From Solibacillus cecembensis (GTDB lineage: Bacteria > Bacillota > Bacilli > Bacillales_A > Planococcaceae): DNA of 64,000 nucleotides. The notes beneath the pieces were generated by a model. It was not told the DNA's origin. It was given only the letters and a program-made list of their open reading frames with translations, and did no database searches. Numbering within the stretch: position 1 is the first letter of the stretch; each line of letters starts with the position of its first letter. This document shows positions 26,612-35,084 of this stretch, one piece after another. The position numbers and the translations under genes are program-made. Where the stretch lies: positions 4,858 to 68,857 of the forward strand of contig NZ_LMBZ01000005.1 in NCBI RefSeq assembly GCF_001439635.1, in the 5' to 3' direction.

Positions 26612-26829
26612 AGCAAAAATCATACAAACTTTGTGCAAAGTTGAACCTTTGAAGTGGCAAAAAGATTCTATAAAGGTGGGGGCAGACGGCATGTTTTGCA
26701 GTCTCAACGGTATTATAGGAATAAATTTTATTATCGAGCGCATATTTCAATAAAGAGATTGAATAGCTGAAACTAACTTCATATTCAAAAAAATGATTAG
26801 GAATTGTATTGGGACAAACTTGAATAGAA

Positions 26830-26971
26830 GGAGTTGATTGGAATGGAGGGGAGGCGACTCCTACGGGAACAGCACGGGCGGAAAATCCACTTATTTCGAG
26901 ACACCTCTCGAAATAAGTTAGTTGGAGCCGTGCCCGTGGAAAGCGTCCGGACTGGAATGGAAATCAACTCC
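26830..26971. repeat. 142-bp inverted-repeat element (MITE-like)
   Basis: It is bounded by GGAGTTGATT and AATCAACTCC. Inside are the GC-rich phrase GGAGGCGACTCCTACGGGAA and a central hairpin CTTATTTCGAG-acacct-CTCGAAATAAG. AGCACGGGC and GCCCGTG also pair. Sequences with the GGCGACTCCTxCGGGA phrase are familiar as short dispersed repeats in Bacillaceae genomes. It is unlike the R1-R7 family. Confidence 0.65.
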
Positions 26972-27227
26972 CCATTTTTCAGAGGGAATTTTAAATGATA
27001 GATTCTTTAATTAATTATATATAGATCAAGGAGAAGTTTGCGCATTATGAATTAGATTCCCTATAGAAGATTAATTTCTCAAAAAAATACTTCCCATGTA
27101 TCAAAAATATTTGACAACTTACCGAATTGTTCGATTCTCTATTTTATTTTTGAGCGAGCTTATGGTATGATATTGAGGATGTAATTCTATAATAAAACAT
27201 TTAAATAAGTTCAATGAGGTGAATTTG

Positions 27228-27425
27228 ATGCAATATATCGTTACTTTCTTTTGGTCATTTTTATTAGTGTCTATGCTAAACTATGTAGTAAGCTCTGTAT
27301 TAAATGTTGAGTTTAACTTCCTAAACGGTGCTATTATTTCATTAGCATTCAGTGTTTTAGTATTTGTTATCGCAGCAGTTATTCCAAACGAATCAACTCC
27401 AGAGTTCGAAGCAGAACAACACTAA
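27228..27425 (+). CDS. yjzD: YjzD-like small membrane protein (DUF2929)
   Basis: A 65-residue protein with two transmembrane helices (about 3-22 and 32-52) and a short acidic tail. The opening MQYIVTFFWSFLL and the central YVVSSVLN resemble the DUF2929 family, whose B. subtilis member YjzD sits in the same yjb/yjz neighbourhood. The ATG at 27228 follows GAGGTG; an in-frame GTG at 27219 overlaps that ribosome site. An extended -10 (TGGTATGAT, 27163-27171) lies upstream. The function is unknown. Confidence 0.65.
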   Translation: MQYIVTFFWSFLLVSMLNYVVSSVLNVEFNFLNGAIISLAFSVLVFVIAAVIPNESTPEFEAEQH

Positions 27426-27430
27426 TTAGA

Positions 27431-27473
27431 AAAGACATCCACTCGTGCACAACTGTGCCGAGTGGATGTCTTT
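27431..27473. terminator. Strong terminator between yjzD-like gene and clpB
   Basis: A 15-bp perfect stem (AAAGACATCCACTCG with CGAGTGGATGTCTTT) followed by T residues on the plus strand. It lies four bases from the clpB stop and may serve both convergent genes. Confidence 0.85.
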
Positions 27474-27476
27474 TTT

Positions 27477-29609
27477 TTACATGTATTTTTCGATTCGGAT
27501 TTTTCCATCTTCCATGCGAATACGCAGCGTTTCTCCAGCTGTTACGTCCCCTTTTAATAACTCTCTTGCAACAATCGTTTCTAAATGACGCTGCACAAAT
27601 CGTTTTAACGGACGCGCACCAAATTGTGGATCGATGCCATTTTCGACAACCCAGTCCACAACCGCCTCATCTACTTGCAATGTAATTTCTTGCTCTGCAA
27701 CACGCGCTTGTAGCTGATGAACATATTTCCAAGCAATCGCATGGAAATGCTCATTCGACAATGCATGGAACATAATAATATCATCCATACGATTTAATAG
27801 CTCCGGTTTAAAATGCTGACGCAATGCCGCATTCACTAACTCCTCCGATTGTTCGCTATTTTCTAGTAAATAATGTGAGCCAATATTCGATGTTAAAATC
27901 ACGACCGTATTCGTAAAGTTCACCATACGACCTTGGCTATCAGTAATACGCCCATCATCTAGCACTTGTAATAAAATATTTGCCACGTCTGGATGCGCTT
28001 TTTCAATTTCATCAAGTAGCACGACCGAATATGGATTACGGCGAACAGCCTCTGTTAATTGACCGCCTTCCTCATAACCGACATACCCTGGAGGCGCTCC
28101 GACTAATCGAGATACGGAGTGTTTCTCCATATATTCACTCATATCAATCCGAATGAAATGATCTTCCGAATCAAATAACTGTGCAGCCAATGCTTTTGCT
28201 AATTCTGTTTTGCCGACACCTGTTGGTCCTAAAAATAAGAAGCTACCAATTGGCTTATTTGGGTCTTTAATTCCTGCACGCGCACGCCATACTGCTTCTG
28301 TCACCAATGTAACCGCATCTTCCTGACCTACAACACGTTCATGCAATGTATCTTTTAAACGCAGTAATTTTTCGCGTTCCCCTTCTACAAGCTTCGTTAC
28401 GGGGATACCTGTCCAACGGGAAATAATTTTTGCAATTTCCTCTTCGGTTACTTCCTCACGTAACATCCGATTGCCTTCTGTCTCTTTTAACTGCTGCTCT
28501 AACACCGCAACTTCTTTTTTTAGCTCTGGAATTTTACTGTATTGCAATTCACCTGCACGCGCTAAATTACTATTCGTTTGAACTAACTCTTCTGCTTCCG
28601 CAATATAATTTTTTAATCGATCTTTTTTATCGCGAACAATTTGTAAGCCATTTTTTTCGATATCCCATTGCTCTTGCATACTTTTATTTAATTTTTCTAA
28701 TTGATCTATTTCTTCATTTAACGTTTCCAGACGCTTTTTACTTGCTGCATCTTTTTCCTTTTTCAATGCTTGCTGTTCAATTTTCAAATGAGTTAAACGA
28801 CGTGTTGCTTGATCCAATTCCTGTGGCATCGAATCCATCTCAATACGAATCATTGCACATGCTTCGTCTACTAAATCAATTGCTTTATCAGGTAAGAAAC
28901 GCTCGGTAATATAACGATTCGCTAATTGTGCTGCGGCAATAATGGCACGGTCATGAATACGAACACCACGATGATGCTCCTCAAAACGATCTTTAATCCC
29001 ACGCAAAATGGATACAGTATCTTCAATAGAAGGTTCTCTTACCATCACTTGCTGAAAACGTCGCTCAAGTGCCGGGTCCTTTTCAATATACATGCGGTAT
29101 TCATCTAATGTCGTCGCACCAATACAGTGAAGTTCCCCTCGCGCAAGCATCGGCTTCAGCATATTACCTGCATCCATGGCACCGTCTGATTTTCCAGCGC
29201 CTACAATCGTATGAATTTCGTCGATGAATAAAATAATACTTCCCTCAGCATCTTTCACCTGTTTTAACACCGCTTTTAAACGCTCTTCAAACTGACCGCG
29301 GTAGCTTGCCCCTGCAATTAATGCACTCATATCCAACTCATATAGCTGAACATCTTTTAACCCTTCTGGCACATCTTTACGAACAATTCGTTGTGCTAAC
29401 CCTTCAACAATTGCGGTTTTACCGACACCTGGTTCCCCGATTAACACTGGATTATTTTTCGTTTTTCTTGATAAAATGCGAATGACATTTCTTATTTCTT
29501 CATCGCGTCCAATTACCGGGTCCATTTTCCCACTTTTTACTTGTTCAATTAAGTTTCTTCCAAATTGTTCAAGTGGTGGACGATTATCTTGTGTTTGATT
29601 AAATTGCAT
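27477..29609 (-). CDS. clpB: ClpB-type disaggregase lacking the N-domain
   Basis: A 710-residue Hsp100 ATPase with two AAA+ modules and a middle coiled coil. Walker A motifs are GEPGVGKT (about 58) and GPTGVGKT (about 455); the Walker B regions are [10 protein letters not shown] and [14 protein letters not shown]. The substrate-loop tyrosine appears as [11 protein letters not shown] and [13 protein letters not shown]. The long coiled coil at about 290-410 and the absence of a ClpP-binding loop point to ClpB rather than ClpC or ClpE. ClpB is usually about 860 residues; the Clp_N repeats are absent, and the start ATG has AAAGGGGAG upstream, so this is not a truncation artefact. ClpB works with DnaK to rescue aggregated protein. 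CtsR boxes precede it. Confidence 0.88.
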   Translation of the reverse strand: MQFNQTQDNRPPLEQFGRNLIEQVKSGKMDPVIGRDEEIRNVIRILSRKTKNNPVLIGEPGVGKTAIVEGLAQRIVRKDVPEGLKDVQLYELDMSALIAGASYRGQFEERLKAVLKQVKDAEGSIILFIDEIHTIVGAGKSDGAMDAGNMLKPMLARGELHCIGATTLDEYRMYIEKDPALERRFQQVMVREPSIEDTVSILRGIKDRFEEHHRGVRIHDRAIIAAAQLANRYITERFLPDKAIDLVDEACAMIRIEMDSMPQELDQATRRLTHLKIEQQALKKEKDAASKKRLETLNEEIDQLEKLNKSMQEQWDIEKNGLQIVRDKKDRLKNYIAEAEELVQTNSNLARAGELQYSKIPELKKEVAVLEQQLKETEGNRMLREEVTEEEIAKIISRWTGIPVTKLVEGEREKLLRLKDTLHERVVGQEDAVTLVTEAVWRARAGIKDPNKPIGSFLFLGPTGVGKTELAKALAAQLFDSEDHFIRIDMSEYMEKHSVSRLVGAPPGYVGYEEGGQLTEAVRRNPYSVVLLDEIEKAHPDVANILLQVLDDGRITDSQGRMVNFTNTVVILTSNIGSHYLLENSEQSEELVNAALRQHFKPELLNRMDDIIMFHALSNEHFHAIAWKYVHQLQARVAEQEITLQVDEAVVDWVVENGIDPQFGARPLKRFVQRHLETIVARELLKGDVTAGETLRIRMEDGKIRIEKYM

Positions 29610-29629
29610 ATTCGCTACTCCCCTTTAGG

Positions 29630-29646
29630 TTTGACCTTCTTTGACT
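29630..29646 (-). promoter_or_regulatory. CtsR operator of clpB
   Basis: On the minus strand AGTCAAA-GAA-GGTCAAA, a perfect match to the CtsR heptad direct repeat. A second, reversed and weaker copy (GGTCAAA-ATT-AATCAAA) lies at 29659-29675. CtsR represses class III heat-shock genes in Gram-positive bacteria. Confidence 0.85.
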
Positions 29647-29780
29647 AATTTAATTGTAGGTCAAAATTAATCAAACTTCAAATTAATTGCACTCCATATT
29701 TTTATCCCTTCATGCAATAAAATGTGTTATGATATTTCCATAGTCAATTAGTAATATTTTTACATATAAGCTAAAAGGAT

Positions 29781-30485
29781 GTGATTTTTGTAGATACTTT
29801 ACAATTGATTCCACATACAATTGCAGAAATATTTCACTCAAAGCGAACATTAATTAAAGCAGACAAAGGGATGCATATTTTCCAAGAAGGTGAATTGGCA
29901 GACCATATTTTTTTAGTTCAAAGTGGTTCTATTCAAATTAGTAAGGAAACAGAAAGTGGCAAGGAATTAACGATTCGTATTTGTAGTTCGAACAGCCTTA
30001 TTGGAGAAAGTTTACTATTTTGCGGCGACCAATATCATTCAACGACTGCAAAGACTCTTGAATATTCCACACTATTTTCTATTCACAACAATCAATTTGA
30101 AACGATTTTAAATGAACAACCGACACTGCTCATAGACTTTTTAAAATGGATTCAAACAGAAAATGTAAAAAACCAAAGTCGTTTACGTGACTTAGTGCTC
30201 CATGGTAAAAAGGGTGCTCTTTATTCAACTTTAATTCGCTTAGCTAATACGTACGGTGAATATCGAAATGACAATGAAGTGTATATTAACCTTGCATTGA
30301 CAAATACAGAGATTGCAAATTTGTGCGCAACGAGTCGGGAAATGGTCAACCGAATGCTTACGGATTTACGAAAGACAAACAAGATTAAGATGGATAAAAG
30401 CTATATTACTATTCTTGATTTAAATTATTTAAAACGAGAAATTGATTGTGAAAATTGTCCGCTTACCATATGTCGAATTGATTAA
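29781..30485 (+). CDS. fnr: Fnr: anaerobic Crp/Fnr regulator with C-terminal Fe-S motif
   Basis: A 234-residue Crp/Fnr-family activator. The cyclic nucleotide-like sensor domain occupies about 20-140 (FQEGELADHIFLVQSG). The winged-helix DNA-binding domain is at about 155-215, with the recognition helix ATSREMVNRMLTDLRK. The last residues contain Cys223, Cys226 and Cys231, spaced C-x2-C-x4-C exactly as in Bacillus Fnr, where they hold a 4Fe-4S cluster that senses oxygen. E. coli Fnr has its cluster at the N-terminus, so this is the Bacillus type. The start is a GTG behind AAAGGA with very short spacing; no better start is visible. It is divergent from clpB. Confidence 0.85.
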   Translation: MIFVDTLQLIPHTIAEIFHSKRTLIKADKGMHIFQEGELADHIFLVQSGSIQISKETESGKELTIRICSSNSLIGESLLFCGDQYHSTTAKTLEYSTLFSIHNNQFETILNEQPTLLIDFLKWIQTENVKNQSRLRDLVLHGKKGALYSTLIRLANTYGEYRNDNEVYINLALTNTEIANLCATSREMVNRMLTDLRKTNKIKMDKSYITILDLNYLKREIDCENCPLTICRID

Positions 30486-30522
30486 TTACGGCAGTGTAAA
30501 AATATTTACAAGAAATAAAAAA

Positions 30523-30556
30523 AGGCAGAAACGTTGAATACACAACATTTTTGCCT
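30523..30556 (-). terminator. Terminator of yitW
   Basis: An imperfect stem (AGGCAGAAACGTTG with CAACATTTTTGCCT) with a run of A on the plus side, so it works mainly on the minus strand. It may also stop fnr transcripts. Confidence 0.6.
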
Positions 30557-30570
30557 ATCTTTCTCACTAT

Positions 30571-30885
30571 TTAACGGATACCTAAAGCCATTTTCGCATA
30601 GCGTGACATATTGTCCTTTGACCATGCCGGCTGCCATACGATATTTACCTCTGTTTCTTTCACTTCAGGTAATTCGCTTAATGCCGTTTGCACTTGGTCT
30701 ACAATAACTGGAGCCATTGGACATCCCATTGAAGTAAGTGTCATCGTCACTGTTGCTGCACCTTCATCTGTTAAATCTACGTCATATACTAAACCTAAGT
30801 TGACAATATCAACGCCAAGCTCTGGGTCAATTACGTTTTCTAATGCGCCGTACATGCTATCTTTCATATCTTGATCAATCGCCAT
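30571..30885 (-). CDS. yitW: MIP18-family (DUF59) Fe-S assembly protein YitW
   Basis: A 104-residue DUF59 protein. Core features are ENVIDPELGVDIVNLGLVYDV in short form (DPELGVDIVNLGL), the conserved cysteine in SMGCPMAP at about 53, and the end NIVWQPAWSKDNMS. The DUF59/SufT/PaaD group helps put iron-sulfur clusters into proteins. It follows yitV as in B. subtilis. The ATG follows AAAGGGGAA. Confidence 0.85.
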   Translation of the reverse strand: MAIDQDMKDSMYGALENVIDPELGVDIVNLGLVYDVDLTDEGAATVTMTLTSMGCPMAPVIVDQVQTALSELPEVKETEVNIVWQPAWSKDNMSRYAKMALGIR

Positions 30886-30939
30886 TTTTTGTTTCCCCTT
30901 TCACCATGATGTTAACTTAATCATATCAGAACTTGTAGG

Positions 30940-31698
30940 TTATGCCAAATGTTGTACCAGCCAATTCGTAACTGTGAGAATGCCATTGCGTGACACAGCA
31001 TGTCCAGCATTTGGTTCAGCAACATAGTGAATCGGGTACTGCTCTTGTCTGTCCTCCAGCTGATCATAAAATTCTCGACTCATACGATATGGTACAACCG
31101 AATCCTTTTGACCATGCCAGAAAATAATCGGACTTTTTTTAACATGCTCTATACGCTGCTCTAAATTATAGTGCGAAAGCATTTTAAAGGTTGCCTCTTG
31201 CTGCGCAGGTGTCATCTGAAATTCAATACCTTTTGCCTTAAACTCTTCCACTTGATGTTGCGCAAGCTTTGTAAAACTTGTCGTGCCCATGCAAATGCCC
31301 GCCGTTTTGATCCACGGATAAACCGCCAAACATCCTGAAGTGACAATACCACCCATTGAAGTACCCGCAATGCCAATATTATTGTTACCGAGTAAGTTCT
31401 TCAATTTCAATTCTTGATAGATGGTATTGACTTCTTCAACGGATTTCAAAACAATTTTCCAAAAGCTTAAATTCATTTCACTTTCTGATAAATGGTTCGT
31501 ACGTTCGCCGTGCATGAGCGCATCCGGTAAAATGACCCGTACCCCTTTTTCTACAAGTTGATACGCGTAATGGAGATTATGCTCTTTTGCACTTAAAAAA
31601 CCGTGCAAAAAAATGACAACTGGCGTCTCATTATCCATCGATTCATCATAAACATGTAATAGTGGGATTGCCTTCCACTTTTCATTTTTTACAATCAC
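30940..31698 (-). CDS. yitV: Esterase-like alpha/beta hydrolase YitV
   Basis: A 252-residue serine hydrolase of the dienelactone/acetyl-esterase group. The oxyanion region is VIFLHGFLSAKE, the nucleophile lies in AGTSMGG at about 116-122, and the late HGQKDSVVPY aspartate and the AGHAVS histidine complete the triad. The GTG at 31698 has AGAGGTG six bases upstream and is preferred to the GTG at 31707. It is close to yitW and on the opposite strand to yitU, a trio also seen in B. subtilis. The substrate is unknown. Confidence 0.85.
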   Translation of the reverse strand: MIVKNEKWKAIPLLHVYDESMDNETPVVIFLHGFLSAKEHNLHYAYQLVEKGVRVILPDALMHGERTNHLSESEMNLSFWKIVLKSVEEVNTIYQELKLKNLLGNNNIGIAGTSMGGIVTSGCLAVYPWIKTAGICMGTTSFTKLAQHQVEEFKAKGIEFQMTPAQQEATFKMLSHYNLEQRIEHVKKSPIIFWHGQKDSVVPYRMSREFYDQLEDRQEQYPIHYVAEPNAGHAVSRNGILTVTNWLVQHLA

Positions 31699-31807
31699 TG
31701 TATTCACCTCTATACGATATACTTTACTCTATTACTTTAGCAGAATATTGAAAACGTTACAAAACTTTGACTGATGCTATTTTTTGAAGGTAAAATGAAA
31801 AGTATAT

Positions 31808-31994
31808 CAATTACGCCTCGGCGTAATTGCGTCCAGATTTTTTTCGAGCTCGCTCGAAAAACTCCCCTAAAAAATCTGTGACATCCGCCGGGGCATTAAC
31901 TTGATTCAGCTGGGGTTTGCCCCCCCACTGAATAGCATTGCATATTTAGGCATTCATCCCCCACCTATAGAAGTAGGGGAAATGCTGAAGCAAG
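31808..31994 (+). repeat. Dispersed palindromic repeat, copy R6 (long form)
   Basis: It starts CAATTACGCC-TC-GGCGTAATTG, then CGTCCAGATTTTTTTCGAGCT and the CGAGCTCGCTCG palindrome. CTGTGACATCCGCCGGGGCA follows, then the long end module with TTAACTTGATTCAGC...CACTGAATAGCATTGCAT. The last hairpin is CATCCCCCAC...GTAGGGGAAATGC. The right-hand end (GCTGAAGCAAG) has drifted. It reaches to within a few bases of the yitU ribosome site. Confidence 0.8.
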
Positions 31995-32014
31995 GTAAAA
32001 GGAGGTTTTTCCAA

Positions 32015-32821
32015 ATGAACAAACATTTAATCGTATTAGATTTGGATGGTACATTATTAACCGATGAGCAAAAAATTTCTCCCCTAACAAAAGAAACTTT
32101 GATGAAAGCGCAAGCAGCTGGTCACCATGTTATGATTGCGACCGGCCGTCCTTATCGAGCAAGTCAAATTTACTATGAAGAATTAAAACTCGTTACACCA
32201 ATCGTCAATTTTAACGGTGCTTTTGTTCATCATCCGCGCAATCCTATGTGGAAATCTATCCATTCCCCCGTCGATATTCGCGTCGTGCATGATGTAGTCG
32301 AATCGATTCATAAATATGAATATAATAATTTGATTGCAGAAGTCATTGATGATGTGTATATCCATCGTGAAGATGAAGCAATGTTAAATATTTTTAATAT
32401 GGGCAGCCCTCGTGTACAAATGGGCGACTTAAAAACAACGTTATTAGAAGATCCGACTAGCTTATTAATTCAGGCAAATGATGCCAATGTACCGATTATT
32501 CGACAGCATTTACATGATGTGCATGCTGAGTTAATTGAACATCGCCGTTGGGGTGCACCTTACCCAATTATTGAAATCGTGCGCAAAGGATTAAGTAAAG
32601 CTGTTGGAATTGACCAAATTGCAAAAGAAATGGGCATTCCCCGTGAACGCATTATTGCTTTTGGTGATGAGGACAACGATTTAGAAATGATTGAATACGC
32701 AGGGGTTGGTGTCGCGATGAGTAACGGTATTGACCAACTCAAAAATATCGCCAATGAAATTACACTATCCAATAATGAAGATGGCGTTGCGAAGATATTA
32801 CAGGAACGTTTAAAATTATAA
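32015..32821 (+). CDS. yitU: HAD-family (Cof-type) phosphatase YitU
   Basis: A 268-residue Cof-type HAD hydrolase. Motif I is LDLDGTLL at residues 7-14, with the two catalytic aspartates. Motif II is ATGRP, then GLSKAVG carries the conserved lysine and GDEDNDLEMIE the metal-binding aspartates. A C2-type cap lies between. In B. subtilis YitU is one of the phosphatases able to act on the riboflavin precursor 5-amino-6-(ribitylamino)uracil 5'-phosphate. The name rests on sequence and on the yitV-yitW neighbourhood. The ATG at 32015 follows AAAGGAGG; the longer frame from 31901 is repeat sequence. Confidence 0.82.
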   Translation: MNKHLIVLDLDGTLLTDEQKISPLTKETLMKAQAAGHHVMIATGRPYRASQIYYEELKLVTPIVNFNGAFVHHPRNPMWKSIHSPVDIRVVHDVVESIHKYEYNNLIAEVIDDVYIHREDEAMLNIFNMGSPRVQMGDLKTTLLEDPTSLLIQANDANVPIIRQHLHDVHAELIEHRRWGAPYPIIEIVRKGLSKAVGIDQIAKEMGIPRERIIAFGDEDNDLEMIEYAGVGVAMSNGIDQLKNIANEITLSNNEDGVAKILQERLKL

Positions 32822-32839
32822 TTACTTGCAACTCACGCA

Positions 32840-32879
32840 AAAAATCATCATTTCTGTTTAATCCGAAATGATGATTTTT
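32840..32879. terminator. Bidirectional terminator between yitU and the amylase-like gene
   Basis: A 15-bp perfect stem (AAAAATCATCATTTC with GAAATGATGATTTTT) between two convergent genes. Confidence 0.85.
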
Positions 32880-32883
32880 GATT

Positions 32884-34353
32884 TTACTTCGCCTGAGCTT
32901 GTTCAGCACGACGTTTGCGACCACGTTTTATAATGACAATCATGAATATTGTGTAAATAACCACAACTAAGCTTAACGCCACGATATAAGATGTGTTAAT
33001 CCCGCGTGCTTCGATCACTTGATAAACTTCTACCATTTCGCGGTCTAAAATGACAGTATAATTCTCATCCTTATTTGTGCGGATAATTTCACTATCAAAC
33101 ATTCCACGAAGCTCTTTTCCTTCACCAAGCTCTGAGACTGGGATATTAATACGTTTCGTTTTACTTGAGTTATTAATGACAACAATCCAAGTTTCTGTAT
33201 CTGATTTACGTTCAAATACCATATAGCCATCTTCATTCTTTAACCATTTGAATTCACCGTTACGCAGTGTTTCTGAACTGTTGCGTAATGTTTGCAGTTT
33301 TCCAATATAGTCAACTAGCTCCGAATCTGTTTTGAAATTGTAATATTGGTGCGCCTCTTCTCCAGCAGTACCATTCATCGCAATTTCAGTACCATATTGT
33401 ACAACGGGAACGCCAGGTAATAATAATGCAGTTGACACCGCAATTTTATTACGTGTTGGCGGGTACATCTTTTCTTTCTCCGCATCTAACGTAAAACGAT
33501 CTGTCCACACATTGTCGATCATTACTTGAGTCGGTACATCTTTTCCCGTAATAAACTCCTCAATATGCGTATCTAAAACCGTTGTATTTAAATCAACATT
33601 TTTTAACGCGCCACGATAAAGTTGCTCGGTATCTGCATAAAACTTCGCATCAAAATGAGCATCACTTTCTGTATTTGAGATCACATATAGTTCTGGTTTT
33701 ACTTCTTTTAATTCATCAATCAATGTATTCACAAAAGATACATCTGCATTTTCAATATTCGTTAAGCGCATACCATTGATATCATATGTATTCACAAATT
33801 GTACAGCTGCATCAATCAACGCTTTTTGCACTTCTGCATTCGCTAAATCCCACTGAATTTGTCCATCGTTCGAGCTCGCCACAAAATTTGGTTTGCTTGC
33901 CCATTCATGATTCGGGCTTACATTTGAAATCGGGAAGTCTACCATAACTTTCATATCTAAATCATTATACTTTTTGACAACTTCCTTTAACTCATCTTCC
34001 GTACCAAAATGCTTTTCAAGAGTAGAATAACTTGTCACCATGGAGCCATCATATTTTTCAGTTGCGAAAACAGAACCAATCGAAACCGTTGTAAAGCCCA
34101 TGCCAGAAATATACTCAAGTTTTTTTATAAGTCCATTAAAATCGCCACCGGCAAACATCGCTGGGTCTTTCGCATTTACTAATTCGTCATCATTCGCACC
34201 AATTCCATTAAAGAAACGGTCTACTAATAAATCGTATATACTTTCATCAGCAATCGTATGATTCTTTTCTGCCTGTACAGCTGGTGTCAACATTAATGTA
34301 GTAGAAAGTAGAACACCCGCAGTAACTGCGCCGATCCATTTTTTAAATCCCAC
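32884..34353 (-). CDS. Membrane-anchored GH13 alpha-amylase-like protein, probably inactive
   Basis: A 489-residue exported protein. A signal peptide ends around PAVQA-EK (about residue 28). A GH13 alpha-amylase-like barrel occupies about 35-370, and a small beta domain follows (WIVVINNSSKTKRINIP, about 385-450). One transmembrane helix at about 460-480 is followed by a basic cytoplasmic tail. GH13 region I is present in altered form (VDFPISNVSPNH). Region II reads GMRLTNIE, where the nucleophile aspartate is threonine. Region III has ISNTES in place of GE, and region IV reads IDNVWTDRF in place of NHD. All three catalytic acids thus appear to be lost. The GTG at 34353 follows GAGGGA. It may be a sugar-binding or wall-linked pseudoenzyme. 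Confidence 0.75.
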   Translation of the reverse strand: MGFKKWIGAVTAGVLLSTTLMLTPAVQAEKNHTIADESIYDLLVDRFFNGIGANDDELVNAKDPAMFAGGDFNGLIKKLEYISGMGFTTVSIGSVFATEKYDGSMVTSYSTLEKHFGTEDELKEVVKKYNDLDMKVMVDFPISNVSPNHEWASKPNFVASSNDGQIQWDLANAEVQKALIDAAVQFVNTYDINGMRLTNIENADVSFVNTLIDELKEVKPELYVISNTESDAHFDAKFYADTEQLYRGALKNVDLNTTVLDTHIEEFITGKDVPTQVMIDNVWTDRFTLDAEKEKMYPPTRNKIAVSTALLLPGVPVVQYGTEIAMNGTAGEEAHQYYNFKTDSELVDYIGKLQTLRNSSETLRNGEFKWLKNEDGYMVFERKSDTETWIVVINNSSKTKRINIPVSELGEGKELRGMFDSEIIRTNKDENYTVILDREMVEVYQVIEARGINTSYIVALSLVVVIYTIFMIVIIKRGRKRRAEQAQAK

Positions 34354-34480
34354 TGTCTTTCCCTCACTTTCACAAATCCAACATAATTTTACCAAAAAAT
34401 TGTGGGCAGGTCGCTATGTTTCCAAAGTTATTTCAAGTAATTGCGACGAATCCGTGACAATTTAGTCCTCTTCATACAAA

Positions 34481-34513
34481 AACCACTTCAAACAAATTTC
34501 GCTCGAAGTGGTT
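34481..34513 (-). terminator. Terminator of yisL
   Basis: AACCACTTC and GAAGTGGTT form a nine-pair stem with TTTTTG next on the minus strand, 14 bases past the yisL stop. Confidence 0.7.
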
Positions 34514-34526
34514 GTTTTACTTAAGA

Positions 34527-34886
34527 TTAGAAATTCATACCGATTCCTGTGCTTAAGCCTAAATATAATGTAACAGCTAAAACAATTGCGAATAATACCC
34601 AGAATACGTTAACCGATTTCCCTTTATTTTTACGCACTAAAATCATTTCCATGAAGCCGATTACTAAAATAGCGAAAAGAACTTTCATATCATAGTTCAT
34701 ACCATATGCATCACGGTATTCTAAGAATAATGCGCCCCCAGAAACGATCATTAAAATGTACATTAAACGTAAGCCCATATGTACACCTGTTAATTTTTTG
34801 CTTGCAAATGCTGCAATAAAGAAGAGTACTAAAGCAATTACCCATGTTGTAATATGCAAATGTGTCGCACTAGTTAAGAAACTCAT
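34527..34886 (-). CDS. yisL: UPF0344-family membrane protein YisL
   Basis: A 119-residue protein with four transmembrane helices. The phrases ATHLHITTWVIALVLFF at the start, RLMYILMIVSGGALFLEY and FMEMILVRKNKGKS match the YisL family. The function is unknown. The ATG at 34886 has AAGGTGG upstream. It is next to yisK as in B. subtilis, but a terminator between them suggests separate transcripts. Confidence 0.82.
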   Translation of the reverse strand: MSFLTSATHLHITTWVIALVLFFIAAFASKKLTGVHMGLRLMYILMIVSGGALFLEYRDAYGMNYDMKVLFAILVIGFMEMILVRKNKGKSVNVFWVLFAIVLAVTLYLGLSTGIGMNF

Positions 34887-34993
34887 GTATATTTCCACCT
34901 TTTCTATTTTTTCTCTACATGCAATATCCTACCATGTGAGCGCGTGTAAATTCAATGAATCCGCTTAACTTAGTTCCATCCTCACACATTCAA

Positions 34994-35034
34994 AAGGACA
35001 TCACCTGCACAATAATTGGGCAGGTGATGTCCTT
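34994..35034 (-). terminator. Terminator of yisK
   Basis: A 15-bp perfect stem (AAGGACATCACCTGC with GCAGGTGATGTCCTT) followed by TTTTG on the minus strand. Confidence 0.8.
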
Positions 35035-35084
35035 GCTAATTGCTAGTTTATGAAACTATTACATTCGCATTTCATTAATAATAA

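Larger units (their letters stand above)
26170..27218. other. Gene-free region rich in inverted repeats
   Basis: About 1 kb between fabH and the yjzD-like gene with no supported gene. A 74-codon open frame at 26420-26644 has no ribosome site and runs through several palindromes, so it is rejected. Described separately are the structured stretch at 26402-26611 and the repeat at 26830-26971. Confidence 0.55.

Noticed and set aside
26420..26644. 74-codon open frame in the fabH-yjzD spacer
   Set aside because: It runs through several palindromes and has no ribosome site; a frame of this size can occur by chance.
31895..31945. tRNA T-arm-like sequence in the repeat end module (GGGTTTGAACCCC type)
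   Set aside because: It is one arm of the repeat hairpin; no acceptor stem, anticodon arm or other tRNA parts surround it in any copy. No tRNA or rRNA gene was found in the window.
31901..32014. N-terminal extension of YitU by 38 residues
   Set aside because: It is translated repeat R6 and precedes the strong AAAGGAGG ribosome site of the real start.
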